From Candidatus Falkowella caecavicola (GTDB lineage Bacteria; Bacillota; Clostridia; Oscillospirales; Ruminococcaceae), in the NCBI GenBank assembly GCA_904420125.1, contig CAJFUK010000049.1:1-64000 (forward strand): a DNA stretch of 64,000 bases, in the 5' to 3' direction. The translations under genes and the position numbers were made by a program. Positions 43,372-52,673 of this stretch are shown piece by piece (position 1 is the first letter of the stretch; every line of letters starts with the position of its first letter). Below the pieces are notes generated by a model. The model made no database searches. It had not been told where the DNA came from and saw only the letters and a list, made by a program, of their open reading frames with translations.

Positions 43372-43941
43372 CTAAAGGGATTCCTCAGGTGCAGAAGAGA
43401 CAGAGGATTCCGGAATCGGAGAAAATGTACAGGACAGTTCCAGATCCGGAACGGCGAGGGAAATCGGCGCCAGCGTCTCTAAATCCAGATACAGAGAATA
43501 GCTGCCGCTGTCGGTTTCCCCGGTCAGTACATAGCCCAGATCTGTTTTTGTCATGGATTCTGCTGTCCCAGCGGCAGCCTCATCCAGCACCTGCGCAATC
43601 GAAGAGGCCAGGCTGACTTCCGGGTAATCGGCGGCATCAACATCAAACTGAAACCCCAAATAAGAGATTTGCACAGTCTGTCCATCAAAAGTAGCAGACA
43701 GCCCCTTCAGATGACTGGGGGATGTCAGTTCAATCTGATACAGTCCGGATGAATCCCGTACAATCTGTGCTTCGGCCTGAATATCCCGAAAAGTAATATC
43801 TGCATCCAGCCTGATTCCTTTGGCGAGATTTTCCGCAGCCGATTCAGGGGTTGCTGGCGGTGCCTCCGGCGTCCGGCAGCCGGTAAACAACAATCCGCCG
43901 CACAACAAAACAAGCACCGGCAAAGTCCATCTTTTTTTCAA
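43372..43941 (-). CDS. Small lipoprotein, function unknown
   Basis: 189 residues. TTG at 43941, nine bases after AAAGGAG, gives a lipoprotein signal (LKKRWTLPVLVLLCGG ... LFTGC). The mature part is a beta-rich domain (GIRLDADITFRDIQAEAQIV; LSATFDGQTVQISYLG; LDLETLAPISLAVP) that resembles a LolA-like half-barrel in its pattern of strands, but the match is weak. A Ser/Pro-rich tail ends the protein. Follows acpS after a terminator, so it may have its own promoter. Confidence 0.8.
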   Translation of the reverse strand: MKKRWTLPVLVLLCGGLLFTGCRTPEAPPATPESAAENLAKGIRLDADITFRDIQAEAQIVRDSSGLYQIELTSPSHLKGLSATFDGQTVQISYLGFQFDVDAADYPEVSLASSIAQVLDEAAAGTAESMTKTDLGYVLTGETDSGSYSLYLDLETLAPISLAVPDLELSCTFSPIPESSVSSAPEESL

Positions 43942-44056
43942 AGCATGTTCAGCTCCTTTCCCGCCATATATATGCAAAGGAACGTCCGGATATGTCCGGA
44001 CCGGGGAAGGAGTTGGCCCGCAGGGAACGTCCATCCGATACGCGCAGGATAAACGC

Positions 44057-44089
44057 TGAAAAAACTGCCGGGCGGTTATCCTGCCCGGC
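44057..44089 (-). terminator. Terminator after acpS
   Basis: On the minus strand CTGCCGGGC and GCCCGGCAG form a stem followed by six T residues. Confidence 0.85.
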
Positions 44090-44109
44090 AGAAAAACAGA
44101 TCCTGTCTG

Positions 44110-44499
44110 TTATGATCTTTGATAAGCAACTACAAACGCGCAAGCCATATCTGCGGTATGGGACAGACTGACAGAAAAAGAAAGCTTTCTGCGCTGCGCA
44201 ATGTCCGCCGCTTTGCCTGTCAGATAAAAATAGGGACATCCTACCTCGTCCCGGAGAACCGAAACTTCACTGAGGGAAAATCCGCGCACACCGGTTCCCA
44301 GCGCTTTGGAAAAGGCTTCTTTTGCAGCAAAGTTAGCCGAGATCCGTTCCAGAGGACAGGAGCTCTTCATAAACAATTCCCGTTCCTGCACAGAAAAAAT
44401 CCGTTTTAAAAAACGTGGATTTTGGAGACTGTGCGCAATCCTTGGGATGGAGACCAGGTCAACACCGGTCAGAATTTGCATGGCTCCCGTATCTCTCAT
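44110..44499 (-). CDS. acpS: Holo-[acyl-carrier-protein] synthase
   Basis: Moves the phosphopantetheine arm of CoA to acyl carrier protein. The 129-residue product has the Mg-binding GVDLVSIPRI near residue 12 and the family block NFAAKEAFSKALGTG near 57. The start overlaps the stop of the preceding gene (ATGA), suggesting coupled translation; an ATG seven codons in, giving the canonical MQILTGVDLV, is equally possible. Terminator follows. Confidence 0.96.
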   Translation of the reverse strand: MRDTGAMQILTGVDLVSIPRIAHSLQNPRFLKRIFSVQERELFMKSSCPLERISANFAAKEAFSKALGTGVRGFSLSEVSVLRDEVGCPYFYLTGKAADIAQRRKLSFSVSLSHTADMACAFVVAYQRS

Positions 44500-45014
44500 A
44501 GATTTTGTATCTTTTGTGCAGGAAGAAATTTTTTGACCCCTTCCACGATCCGGATATCCGGATTGAAAACCAACAGGGTTTTGCCATATTTCCGGTGGGT
44601 AAAGGTAGCATAATAAGCGTTGGGGGCAGTTGGGGAGGAGCAGGCGAAGACTTTGGTGCGTTCTTCATCCTGTGCGTGTTCTGCCGCGTTATACAGGCCA
44701 AATTGTTCAAAGTCCCTGATATTAACTGTTAACAAACGGTTTCTTTTTCTCTGTGCGACAATTTTGTCAATATCAATTTCATCATTGGTCAGAATATATT
44801 CATATTCGATATTCAGGGAAGTCCAAAGATAGTATGCACCATACAAAACACCAGCGCTCAATAAATAGCCGATCATAGAAAAAACGCCCAGATAACGGGA
44901 AAAACGAATGATCAACACAAATAAAAGAGCACCTAAACCAACGATCCCCGCCCGTTTGAGCATATCGGCAGAAGTGCTTTGCTTTTTGACCAGTTGTTCC
45001 ACAAAGGTATCCAT
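44496..45014 (-). CDS. Two-TM membrane protein of DUF6106 type
   Basis: 172 residues. After a soluble head (MDTFVEQLVKKQSTSADML), two TM helices span about 22-65. The cytoplasmic tail has EYEYILTNDEIDIDKIVAQR, a pattern shared with bacterial PH-like domains, and YYATFTHRKYGKTLLVFNP. I recall this from Firmicutes proteins annotated DUF6106, but cannot confirm. It shares a transcript with acpS and is divergent from two other PH-type membrane proteins. Confidence 0.7.
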   Translation of the reverse strand: MDTFVEQLVKKQSTSADMLKRAGIVGLGALLFVLIIRFSRYLGVFSMIGYLLSAGVLYGAYYLWTSLNIEYEYILTNDEIDIDKIVAQRKRNRLLTVNIRDFEQFGLYNAAEHAQDEERTKVFACSSPTAPNAYYATFTHRKYGKTLLVFNPDIRIVEGVKKFLPAQKIQNL

Positions 45015-45063
45015 ATCTTTAATTCCTAAATCCTTTCTTTTTAAATTTTAGGGTATTTTATTC

Positions 45064-45092
45064 AGTATAGCACAAATATTGAACCAACGCAA
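45064..45092 (-). promoter_or_regulatory. Promoter of the DUF6106-acpS unit
   Basis: Minus strand TTGCGT (45092-45087), 17 bp, TATACT (45069-45064), extended TGC. Confidence 0.7.
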
Positions 45093-45101
45093 CTTTTATA
45101 C

Positions 45102-45130
45102 TTTACTTAAAATGTTTTTTTTGTTATAAT
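45102..45130 (+). promoter_or_regulatory. Promoter of the PH-domain pair
   Basis: TTTACT (45102-45107), 17 bp, TATAAT (45125-45130), extended TGT. Confidence 0.7.
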
Positions 45131-45171
45131 CATTCAGAGATATTGTCAATCAGCGGAAGGCGTAGCAGACC

Positions 45172-45621
45172 ATGAAAAATACACATCATGTATCAAAAAA
45201 AAGTATTATTATTTTGGAAGTGGCGGCGTTTCTTCTGGCGTCCGTTGTTCTTGTTATACCCATGATTGTCCTGGAATCCGGCTCTGTTGCCTGGTGGGCG
45301 GTATTGCTGAGCGTGGCCGGCGTATGGGCGCTGTTTGCATTCTGGTATATTCCGGCCTGGTGGTATTCGATTCGTTATGCAGTGACAGATCACGTTATCT
45401 TTTATCAAAAGGGCGTTCTGTTTCGAACAACACAGGTGATGCGCCGGGAGCAGGTGCTGTTTGTCAGCCTGGTACGGGATCCGTTTACCCCAATCTTCGG
45501 TACCTGCTCGGTGATGGTCAGCGGGGCGGGAGCTTCCATGGTCATCAGCTTTTTGCGCTTGGAGGAAGGAAGAAAAATTGTAGAGTCCCTTTCGCCGGAA
45601 GGGCTTGCGGATTTATCCTGA
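45172..45621 (+). CDS. Bacterial PH-domain membrane protein (YdbS-like)
   Basis: 149 residues with two TM helices near the start and a bPH_2 domain (SIRYAVTDHVIFYQKGVLFRTTQVMRR is typical of its first strands, given here in part as YAVTDHVIFYQKGVL). The family's function is poorly known; in Bacillus, ydbS-ydbT help resist some bacteriocins. GGAAGGCG precedes the ATG. The next gene starts 49 bp after its stop, and the pair matches the ydbS-ydbT arrangement. Confidence 0.85.
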   Translation: MKNTHHVSKKSIIILEVAAFLLASVVLVIPMIVLESGSVAWWAVLLSVAGVWALFAFWYIPAWWYSIRYAVTDHVIFYQKGVLFRTTQVMRREQVLFVSLVRDPFTPIFGTCSVMVSGAGASMVISFLRLEEGRKIVESLSPEGLADLS

Positions 45622-45670
45622 GATGTTGTCAGACAAGGGTTATGTTGATTTTTGCAGAAAGGGGAAAGAG

Positions 45671-47131
45671 ATGGAATACACACATCCACATCCGATCAAT
45701 ATTGTGGAAAACACATTTAAATATTGTTTCCTGCTTCTGCTTCCCTTTTTTCGCGTTCTTTTCTTTTACACACAGGGCTTTTATCAATGGGTGCGGGGCG
45801 CATGGTTTGACCTGTTGATCGTTTTGCTGATTATTCTGTTTGGATATATTCGCTGGGTATTTAATACATTTAAAGTTGCAAACCGGGGCATCTATGTCTC
45901 CAAAGGCATTTTTATCTGGCAGAAGCGCTTTATTCCCTATACCAATGTCGCTACGGTGATTGTGGAATCCCCTTTTTACTGGATGCCGATCCGGGCCGTA
46001 CGGGTCACCCTGGACACCAATGCCGGCGGAAAGCACCGGTATGATGTTTCTCTCACCATGCGGCGGGAGGATGCGTTGAATTTAATGATGAAGTCCCAAC
46101 TTCCGCTGCGGGGAAATGAGGGTATCCGTAAGACATACCGGCCCAAGAACTTTTATATCGGGGTTTTGTCCCTGTTGACCTCAAACAGCCTGAGCGGGGT
46201 GCTGTTTGCATCTGCGCTGATTTCTCAGACCGGCGATATTCTGGGGCGGGAATTTGAAAATCAGCTGGTTTCGCAGTTGACACAGATTGTGCATACCCTG
46301 GCCTTCGGCCTGCCGCCGGCCGCGGCGATTGTCGGTTACACGCTGCTGGGCGGATGGCTGGTAGGGTTCCTGCTGGGACTGATCCATCATAAAAATTTTA
46401 CCGCCAGCAGGCAGGGGAACAGTTTATATATCAGTGAAGGATCCCTGATACGCAGATACTATTCGCTGGATGTGAAAAAGATTCATTTTGTACAGCTCAG
46501 GCAGTCTCTGACCACCAAGTTTTTAGGGTTGTTTATGGTGTTTGTCCATGTCTCCGGATATGGCAAACAGAAAAATTCCCTTGCCGTCCTGATGCCGGCG
46601 GCCACCCGCCGGGAGGCAGAACGCAATTTACAGCTTCTGCTGCCGGAGATGCCCTTTGACCGCACGGAGGTTCATCCCCATAAAGACGGAATCTGGGGAT
46701 TCCTTTTCAAACCGCTGGTTTTGATTTTTGTGTTTTTGGCAGCGGCAATTTTTTTATACTGGTTTTTGCCCAGCTTTCGCGGTACGGTGGTATTTATGGC
46801 AATCATGGCAGAGATTCCCTGCATATGGTTTCTGATTTTAAAAATTACAGCATTTTCACATACGGGCATTGGATATACAGACGCAGTCTATACGCTCCGA
46901 TATAGTTATGCCTATCGCTTGTATACCGTTTCTGTACCTGCAAATCGGGTGGTCAAGGTGCAGTTCAAACAAAATCCATGGCAGCATTTTTCTTCCAGCA
47001 ACCATCGCTGTACGGTGGTTGTTTACACCTATGCCGAAGGCAGGCAGCGGCATGTTCTTCCCAATATGGACCGGGCCGAGGTGGAAGCTTTTTTCTCTAT
47101 GCACGGGTTGGGAATCCAACCGGCAGAATAA
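45671..47131 (+). CDS. Large bacterial PH-domain membrane protein (YdbT-like)
   Basis: 486 residues with several pairs of TM helices alternating with two or three bPH_2 domains (VANRGIYVSKGIFIWQKRFIP; GNSLYISEGSLIRRYYSLD; TDAVYTLRYSYAYRLYTVS). The order of TM pair, then PH domain, repeats as in YdbT. The start at 45671 has AAAGGGG nine bases before it; a longer frame from 45605 overlaps the preceding gene. Membrane stress or peptide resistance is the best guess from Bacillus homologues. Confidence 0.85.
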   Translation: MEYTHPHPINIVENTFKYCFLLLLPFFRVLFFYTQGFYQWVRGAWFDLLIVLLIILFGYIRWVFNTFKVANRGIYVSKGIFIWQKRFIPYTNVATVIVESPFYWMPIRAVRVTLDTNAGGKHRYDVSLTMRREDALNLMMKSQLPLRGNEGIRKTYRPKNFYIGVLSLLTSNSLSGVLFASALISQTGDILGREFENQLVSQLTQIVHTLAFGLPPAAAIVGYTLLGGWLVGFLLGLIHHKNFTASRQGNSLYISEGSLIRRYYSLDVKKIHFVQLRQSLTTKFLGLFMVFVHVSGYGKQKNSLAVLMPAATRREAERNLQLLLPEMPFDRTEVHPHKDGIWGFLFKPLVLIFVFLAAAIFLYWFLPSFRGTVVFMAIMAEIPCIWFLILKITAFSHTGIGYTDAVYTLRYSYAYRLYTVSVPANRVVKVQFKQNPWQHFSSSNHRCTVVVYTYAEGRQRHVLPNMDRAEVEAFFSMHGLGIQPAE

Positions 47132-47172
47132 AATCTCCAGATGGCAGATGTTCCATCCGGAGATTTTATTTG
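47131..47172 (+). terminator. Terminator after the PH-domain pair
   Basis: AAAATCTCC..GATGG and CCATC.GGAGATTTT form a stem, with TATTTG after it. Confidence 0.8.
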
Positions 47173-47613
47173 AACAGGGAAACGATGTCCCGAGATTTTG
47201 GGAGTCCACTCTGTCCGCGGATTGCATGAGACATCGAAACCCATGGGTTATTCCAGGGTTTTTCCATGAGGAAAAGTGCCGGCGCTTTTGCACGGTTTGC
47301 CAACCATCCGTATCGGGACCGGCAGGGCCTTTGAAAATCTGTTTCAGGATGGTATTCTAAGGATCGTCTGGTTGTGCAACCTCTAAAGCAGATACCCGTG
47401 GACCTGAAAACCGTCAAGACAGGCTGCATCGCTTGCCGGGCAGTCCGGATACCAGAGGGAAATGCCAGCCGATGGGAATCTTTTTGAAAAAAGTGCGCAT
47501 AATAGCAGGGTGCAGCGAGGCTGCCGGTACGAATCAGAAAAACGAAATATGCGGCGTCCGGCAAAGACAGCGTCAAAAAGCGAAGATCTTTTTTTGAAAA
47601 GGCGGAGATATCC
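47173..47613. other. 440-bp stretch without recognised gene
   Basis: No frame here combines a ribosome site with a plausible protein. Short coding-like pieces are interrupted by stops, so it might be decayed sequence, but no family was recognised. Confidence 0.5.
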
Positions 47614-47826
47614 ATGATGGAATTTGAAACAGCATTTGACCTGTTTTTAGGGAAAAGAGAATATGATCGGGTAGAAAATGCGCTCTTCCTGATGGCCCGT
47701 GCCGCTTTTGCGGCTGGGTGGACAGCGGCTGGTGGTGCAGCTCCTCCCGATCCCAAGATTATTGAGTTCCTTCCGGAACTGCGGCGTGAAATCGGAACAG
47801 GCAGAACGCAGAATACAGAAGGATAG
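47614..47826 (+). CDS. Small hypothetical protein, 70 residues
   Basis: The ATG has GGAGAT six bases upstream. The product begins MMEFETAFDLFLGKREYDRV, then has an Ala-rich helix (NALFLMARAAFAAGWTAAGG) and a polar tail. It appears soluble and helical. Codon use is compatible with coding. No family recognised; it could also be spurious, as it stands alone in a poor region. Confidence 0.45.
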   Translation: MMEFETAFDLFLGKREYDRVENALFLMARAAFAAGWTAAGGAAPPDPKIIEFLPELRREIGTGRTQNTEG

Positions 47827-47838
47827 AAAAATGAGAGA

Positions 47839-47873
47839 TAAAAAGCCGTCTTTCCTCAGGAAAGACGGCTTTG
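47839..47873. terminator. Terminator hairpin between parC and the 70-aa ORF
   Basis: AAAGCCGTCTTTCC and GGAAAGACGGCTTT around TCA. The minus strand has the better T run (TTTTTATC), so it ends parC; it may also end the plus-strand ORF. Confidence 0.85.
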
Positions 47874-47917
47874 ATTCGTTTTCATGCCTTCAGGCAGCTG
47901 AGCGAAGCCAAACAAAC

Positions 47918-47942
47918 AACCACCCGTCAAACGGGTGGTTAT
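47918..47942. terminator. Second hairpin downstream of parC
   Basis: AACCACCCGT and ACGGGTGGTT around CAA; followed on the minus strand by GTTTGTTTGG. The same shape is common at the right ends of IS200/IS605 elements, so it might be an IS scar. Confidence 0.6.
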
Positions 47943-48022
47943 GATTATCTATCTGAAGAGGAGCAAACAGCCAGCCGGCATACGGCAGAGAGCGTAACAT
48001 GAAAGCCTGCTGCAGCTGTATA

Positions 48023-50254
48023 TCAGAGCTTGAGCTGTTCGCCCATATCCTCTTCACGCAGGAACGCACCTTTGGCGGGCAGGGTTTTGGTGCGGAACCG
48101 ATGGGGATTGGCCAGGGCCTCCGGTGTATAAAGCTGCACGCTTTGTACGACACAGCCCTTATTCTGCGACATAACAGCAACGCCCTGGGTATCCCTTGTG
48201 GTTTTCAGGCTGATCATGGCAGAATCAAACAGCAGTTTGCGCTGACTGGTCGAAGTCAGGATGAATTCCTGTTCACCGGTTCCTGAGAAAACAGCCACAA
48301 GCGGGGACTTGTTGGAATAAGCCGGGGCCAATTTCCGCCGTTTTGTTTTGGTCTGGTATGCTTCCAGAGGGACTTTGGCTACTTTTCCATTTTCAAAGAA
48401 GAAAAGGATATGGCCAAGATAGTCTTTTGTCATCACCATGCCGGAAAGTTTTTCTCCTTCTTCAAAGCCCAGCTTTGCCGGAACATATTCTCCCAGCATA
48501 CTGGCTTTGGCGTCGTCAAATTCACAGAGATTGGATTTATATACCTGTGCGCGGTCAGTGAAGAAGAGCAGTTCCGTATTATTGGTGGTTTCTGTCTGTA
48601 TCTGAATCCGGTCATCTTCTTTAATTTTCTGCTCACCGCTCATCCGAAGGGACTGCGGCGTAATCTTTTTGAGATACCCTTGTTCGGTCAGGAACAGATG
48701 AACCGGATAATCCGGGATTTCTTCCTCCTCGTTTTCTTCGCTCACGATATCTTCATAGATAAACAGGCTGCGACGGGGCTGGGCATATTTCTTTTCCACC
48801 TCTTTTAATTCCGAGACAATGATGGCCCTGATTTTCTTTTTATCCCCAAGGATATCCTCCATCTCTGCAATTTCCGCTTCCAGCGCTTCAATTTCTTCCG
48901 TCCGTTTCAGGATATATTCGCGGTTTAAATGCCGCAGTTTGATTTCGGCGACATATTCGGCCTGGATTTCGTCGATGCCAAATCCGATCATCAGGTTGCC
49001 GACAACTTCGCTTTCTTCCTCTGTTTCCCGCACAATCCGGACGGCTTTATCAATATCCAGAAGGATTTTTTGCAGGCCCCGGAGCAGATGCAGTTTATCC
49101 CGCTTTTTGGCCATTTCGTAGTAGGTGCGTCTCTGCACGCATTCGGTGCGGAACGCAATCCATTCCTGCAGGATTTCGTATACGCCCATGACTTTCGGGT
49201 TTCCCGCGATCAGGATATTAAAGTTGCAGGAAAAACTGTCCTCCAGCGGTGTGATCCGGAACAGGCGGCGCATGAGTTTTTCCGGATCGGTACCGCGCTT
49301 TAAATCAATCGTCAGTTTGAGCCCGTTTAGATCGGTTTCATCCCGCATGTCTGCAATTTCACGCACTTTGTTCTGTTTTACCAGCTCTACAATTTTGTCC
49401 ATAATCGCTTCCACGGTCGTGGAAGGCGGGATTTCTGTTACTTCAATACAGTTATTGGATTTGTCATACTGGTATCGGGAACGGACGCGGATACTGCCGC
49501 GGCCAGTCCGATAGATTTTTTCCAGTTCCGCCGGATCCATCAGAATATAACCGCCCCCTGGAAAATCCGGTCCCTTCAGAATTTCCGACAGATCGGTCTC
49601 CGGGTCCCTGATCAGCGCTATCGCTGCATCACAGACTTCTTTCAGATTGAAGGGACAGATCGAACTGGCCATGGATACAGCGATTCCGACATTTGAGTTA
49701 ACCAGAATAGAAGGGAAAGTCGCCGGCAGCAGGGTCGGTTCCTGCATGGTGTTGTCATAGTTGGGAACGAAATCTACGGTATCCCGGTCAATATCCCGGA
49801 ACAACTCGTTGCAGAGTGGGTCCAGCTTGACCTCCGTATAACGGGACGCAGCATAGGCCATATCCCGCGAATAGGCTTTTCCAAAATTTCCTTTACTGTC
49901 AATATATGGGTGCAAAAGAGCCTGATTTCCACGTGCCATACGCACCATGGTTTCATAAATCGCGCCGTCTCCGTGCGGATTCAGCCGCATCGTCTGTCCA
50001 ACGACATTGGCTGATTTTGTTCTGGCACCGGTTAAAAGCCCCATCTTGTACATGGTGTAAAGGAGCTTGCGGTGGGATGGTTTAAAGCCGTCAATCTCCG
50101 GAAGAGCACGGGAAACAATGACGCTCATGGCATAAGGCATATAGTTTTTTTCCAGAGTTTCCGTAATCCGCTGGTCCACTACGATGCCGGCCCCTTCAAT
50201 ATAAGCGTCCGTATGCGTGCGTTTGACCCCGGTTTCTTCTTTTTTCCTGGCCAT
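48023..50254 (-). CDS. parC: DNA topoisomerase IV-type subunit A (divergent)
   Basis: Breakage-reunion subunit of a type II topoisomerase, 743 residues. The winged-helix domain has HRKLLYTMYKMGL and the active-site Tyr in AASRYTEVKL (about residue 137); QTMRLNPHGDGAIYETMVRM is the family core. The C-terminal pinwheel (about 490-720) lacks a visible GyrA box (QxRGGKG), which points to topo IV rather than gyrase. It clearly differs from ordinary clostridial GyrA. AAAGGAGAG precedes the ATG, 26 bp after parE. Confidence 0.88.
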   Translation of the reverse strand: MARKKEETGVKRTHTDAYIEGAGIVVDQRITETLEKNYMPYAMSVIVSRALPEIDGFKPSHRKLLYTMYKMGLLTGARTKSANVVGQTMRLNPHGDGAIYETMVRMARGNQALLHPYIDSKGNFGKAYSRDMAYAASRYTEVKLDPLCNELFRDIDRDTVDFVPNYDNTMQEPTLLPATFPSILVNSNVGIAVSMASSICPFNLKEVCDAAIALIRDPETDLSEILKGPDFPGGGYILMDPAELEKIYRTGRGSIRVRSRYQYDKSNNCIEVTEIPPSTTVEAIMDKIVELVKQNKVREIADMRDETDLNGLKLTIDLKRGTDPEKLMRRLFRITPLEDSFSCNFNILIAGNPKVMGVYEILQEWIAFRTECVQRRTYYEMAKKRDKLHLLRGLQKILLDIDKAVRIVRETEEESEVVGNLMIGFGIDEIQAEYVAEIKLRHLNREYILKRTEEIEALEAEIAEMEDILGDKKKIRAIIVSELKEVEKKYAQPRRSLFIYEDIVSEENEEEEIPDYPVHLFLTEQGYLKKITPQSLRMSGEQKIKEDDRIQIQTETTNNTELLFFTDRAQVYKSNLCEFDDAKASMLGEYVPAKLGFEEGEKLSGMVMTKDYLGHILFFFENGKVAKVPLEAYQTKTKRRKLAPAYSNKSPLVAVFSGTGEQEFILTSTSQRKLLFDSAMISLKTTRDTQGVAVMSQNKGCVVQSVQLYTPEALANPHRFRTKTLPAKGAFLREEDMGEQLKL

Positions 50255-50280
50255 TGGTTGTCTTCACTCTCCTTTTCCGG

Positions 50281-52266
50281 TCAGCTGATGTCTGCCAAAT
50301 CCAGATAATCCGCGCTGAATTGTAAGATATAATCTTTCCGCCCCTGCAGGTTTTTACCCAGCAGCATATCAAAAATTTCCGCCGTCCGCCGCGCATCGTC
50401 CGCTGACACACGGATCAGACGTCTGGTTGCAGGATTCATGGTCGTCATCCACATCATATCCGGTTCGTTCTCGCCCAGACCTTTTGAACGCTGCAGGGTA
50501 TATTTGGTGCCTTCCAGCTGCTTGACCAGTTTGTTTTTTTCAGGTTCGGTATATGCAAAATACGTCTTGTCTTTGGTTGTGATCTCAAACAGGGGGGATT
50601 CTGCGATATAGACCAGCCCTTCATCAATCAGGGTGGGGGTGAGCCGGTAAAGCATCGCCAGAATCAGGGTGCGGATCTGGAAGCCGTCTTCATCAGCATC
50701 GGTACAGATAATCACCTTATTCCAACGCAGTCCCTTCAGATCAAAGGAAGAAAATTCCTTATTGGATTTCGTTTTTACTTCCACCCCGCATCCCAGGACC
50801 TTGATCAGATCCGTAATGATTTCATTTTTAAAGATTTTGTCATAATCGGATTTTAAGCAGTTCAGAATTTTTCCCCGCAGCGGGATAATCGCCTGAAACT
50901 CTGCATCTCTTCCCATTTTACAGGAACCGAGCGCCGAGTCACCCTCCACGATATACAGTTCGCGTTTTTCAATATCCTTGCTCCGGCAGTCTACAAATTT
51001 TTGTACCCGGTTGGCAAGATCAACGCCGCCGGACAGGGTTTTCTTCAGATTTAACCGGGTTTTTTCCGCTTTTTCCCGACTGCGCTTATTGATCAGCACC
51101 TGCTCACAGATTTTCCCCGCTTCTTCCGGGTTTTCAATAAAATAGACTTCCAGTTGATGCTTTAAAAACTCAGTCATCGCTTCGTAGATAAACTTGTTAT
51201 TGATCGCTTTTTTGGTCTGGTTTTCATAGGAAGTCTGTGTGGAAAAAGAAGAGGAGACGAGGATCAGGCATTCTTCAATATCAGCAAAATTGATCTTAGA
51301 CTCGTTTTTCAGATACTTATTATTCTGTTTGAGATATGCGTCAATTTGGGATACAAACGCCTGGCGTACCGCACGTTCCGGAGAGCCGCCATGTTCCAGC
51401 CAGCTGGAATTATGATAGTATTCCAGCATTTTGGCGCGATTCGAAAAGGTCAGAGCAACCGAAAGCCTGACTTTATATTCCGGCTTGTCTTCCCGGTCCC
51501 GTCCGCGGCGCTCCGTTTCCCAATACTGCACGGAGGACATCTCTGTGCCAGCCGCCAGTTCCTGCACATAGTCCCGGATGCCGTTCTTATATAAAAATTC
51601 CTCTGTTTCAAAACCTGTATCGGTTTCAACTTTCAGGATGAACAGGAGGCCCGGGTTGACAATCGCCTGCTTTTTCAGCATGTCCTGAAAAAACGCAACC
51701 GGGATGTTGATATCTGTAAATACCCGCAGATCCGGTTTCCAACGCTGGATAGACCCCGTCCGCTTGCCGGTATAGGGCTGTTTTTTCAGGCCGCCGATAT
51801 TCTCTCCCTGTTCAAAATGCAGGTCGTACTGCATGCCGTCCCGGAAAACCCGGACATCCATATATTCGGAAGCGTATTGGGTAGCACAGGCACCTAAACC
51901 ATTCAATCCCAGAGAAAATTCATAATTTTCTCCCTCATTATTTTGATATTTTCCGCCTGCGTACAGCTCACAGTATACCAATTCCCAGTTAAACCGTTTT
52001 TCAACCGGGTTATAGTCTACCGGAATACCGCGGCCAAAGTCCTCCACTTCAATGGAATGGTCCTGATACAGGGTGCAGATAATCCGATCCCCATACCCTT
52101 CTCTGGCCTCGTCAATCGAGTTGGACAGGATTTCAAAGGCCGAGTGGCAACACCCTTCCAGACCATCCGAACCAAAGATGACAGCCGGGCGTTTCCGGAC
52201 CCGGTCCGCACCTTTTAAAGAAGAAATACTGTCATTGCCATAAGATGCAGCAGCTTTTTTGGGCAT
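50281..52266 (-). CDS. parE: DNA topoisomerase IV-type subunit B (divergent)
   Basis: ATPase subunit, 661 residues. The GHKL domain has EILSNSIDEAREGYGD, DFGRGIPVD and GLNGLGACA; the transducer follows, then the Toprim domain with IVEGDSALGSCKMGRDAEFQ and TDADEDGFQIR. Standard GyrB/ParE read EGDSAGGSAKQGR, so the ALGSCKMG change is unusual, as is the GLEGCCHSAFE segment near the start. The metal-binding acids (E of EGDS, D of TDADEDG) are kept. First gene of the parE-parC pair, with a consensus promoter 150 bp upstream. Confidence 0.88.
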   Translation of the reverse strand: MPKKAAASYGNDSISSLKGADRVRKRPAVIFGSDGLEGCCHSAFEILSNSIDEAREGYGDRIICTLYQDHSIEVEDFGRGIPVDYNPVEKRFNWELVYCELYAGGKYQNNEGENYEFSLGLNGLGACATQYASEYMDVRVFRDGMQYDLHFEQGENIGGLKKQPYTGKRTGSIQRWKPDLRVFTDINIPVAFFQDMLKKQAIVNPGLLFILKVETDTGFETEEFLYKNGIRDYVQELAAGTEMSSVQYWETERRGRDREDKPEYKVRLSVALTFSNRAKMLEYYHNSSWLEHGGSPERAVRQAFVSQIDAYLKQNNKYLKNESKINFADIEECLILVSSSFSTQTSYENQTKKAINNKFIYEAMTEFLKHQLEVYFIENPEEAGKICEQVLINKRSREKAEKTRLNLKKTLSGGVDLANRVQKFVDCRSKDIEKRELYIVEGDSALGSCKMGRDAEFQAIIPLRGKILNCLKSDYDKIFKNEIITDLIKVLGCGVEVKTKSNKEFSSFDLKGLRWNKVIICTDADEDGFQIRTLILAMLYRLTPTLIDEGLVYIAESPLFEITTKDKTYFAYTEPEKNKLVKQLEGTKYTLQRSKGLGENEPDMMWMTTMNPATRRLIRVSADDARRTAEIFDMLLGKNLQGRKDYILQFSADYLDLADIS

Positions 52267-52422
52267 CGCTCATACACCATTCCTTTCCAGATAAACCATT
52301 CTGCTTTCCTTATCTATTATGCGACCATTCAATAAACCTGACAGCCGTTTATTTTGATTCCAGGCAGAGCCATTGCATGATACAATCATTTCATATCCAG
52401 CAGTTTGCACCGACATCTAATT

Positions 52423-52451
52423 ATTATACCATCTCTGAAAAAACGTGTCAA
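52423..52451 (-). promoter_or_regulatory. Consensus promoter of parE-parC
   Basis: Minus strand TTGACA (52451-52446), 17 bp, TATAAT (52428-52423). The leader to parE is about 150 nt. Confidence 0.85.
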
Positions 52452-52547
52452 ATATCGAAAAAAGCACGGCCGGAGAATGCCGGACGACGCCACGCCGGAA
52501 TGGCCGATAAAAAAATCCAGAAAAACAGGAAATTTTTCTAAAAGGGA

Positions 52548-52576
52548 GTGAAAATACAGAAGGTTTGTGTTATACT
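52548..52576 (+). promoter_or_regulatory. Promoter of the esterase-MBOAT operon
   Basis: GTGAAA (52548-52553), 17 bp, TATACT (52571-52576), extended TGT. Confidence 0.65.
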
Positions 52577-52673
52577 AATAACTAACTATCAAATATCCAC
52601 GCAGCGTCAGGCCATCTTCATCTGGAGATCCGGCAACACGCAGAAAAATAGGACAATATAGGAGGAAAGATCC

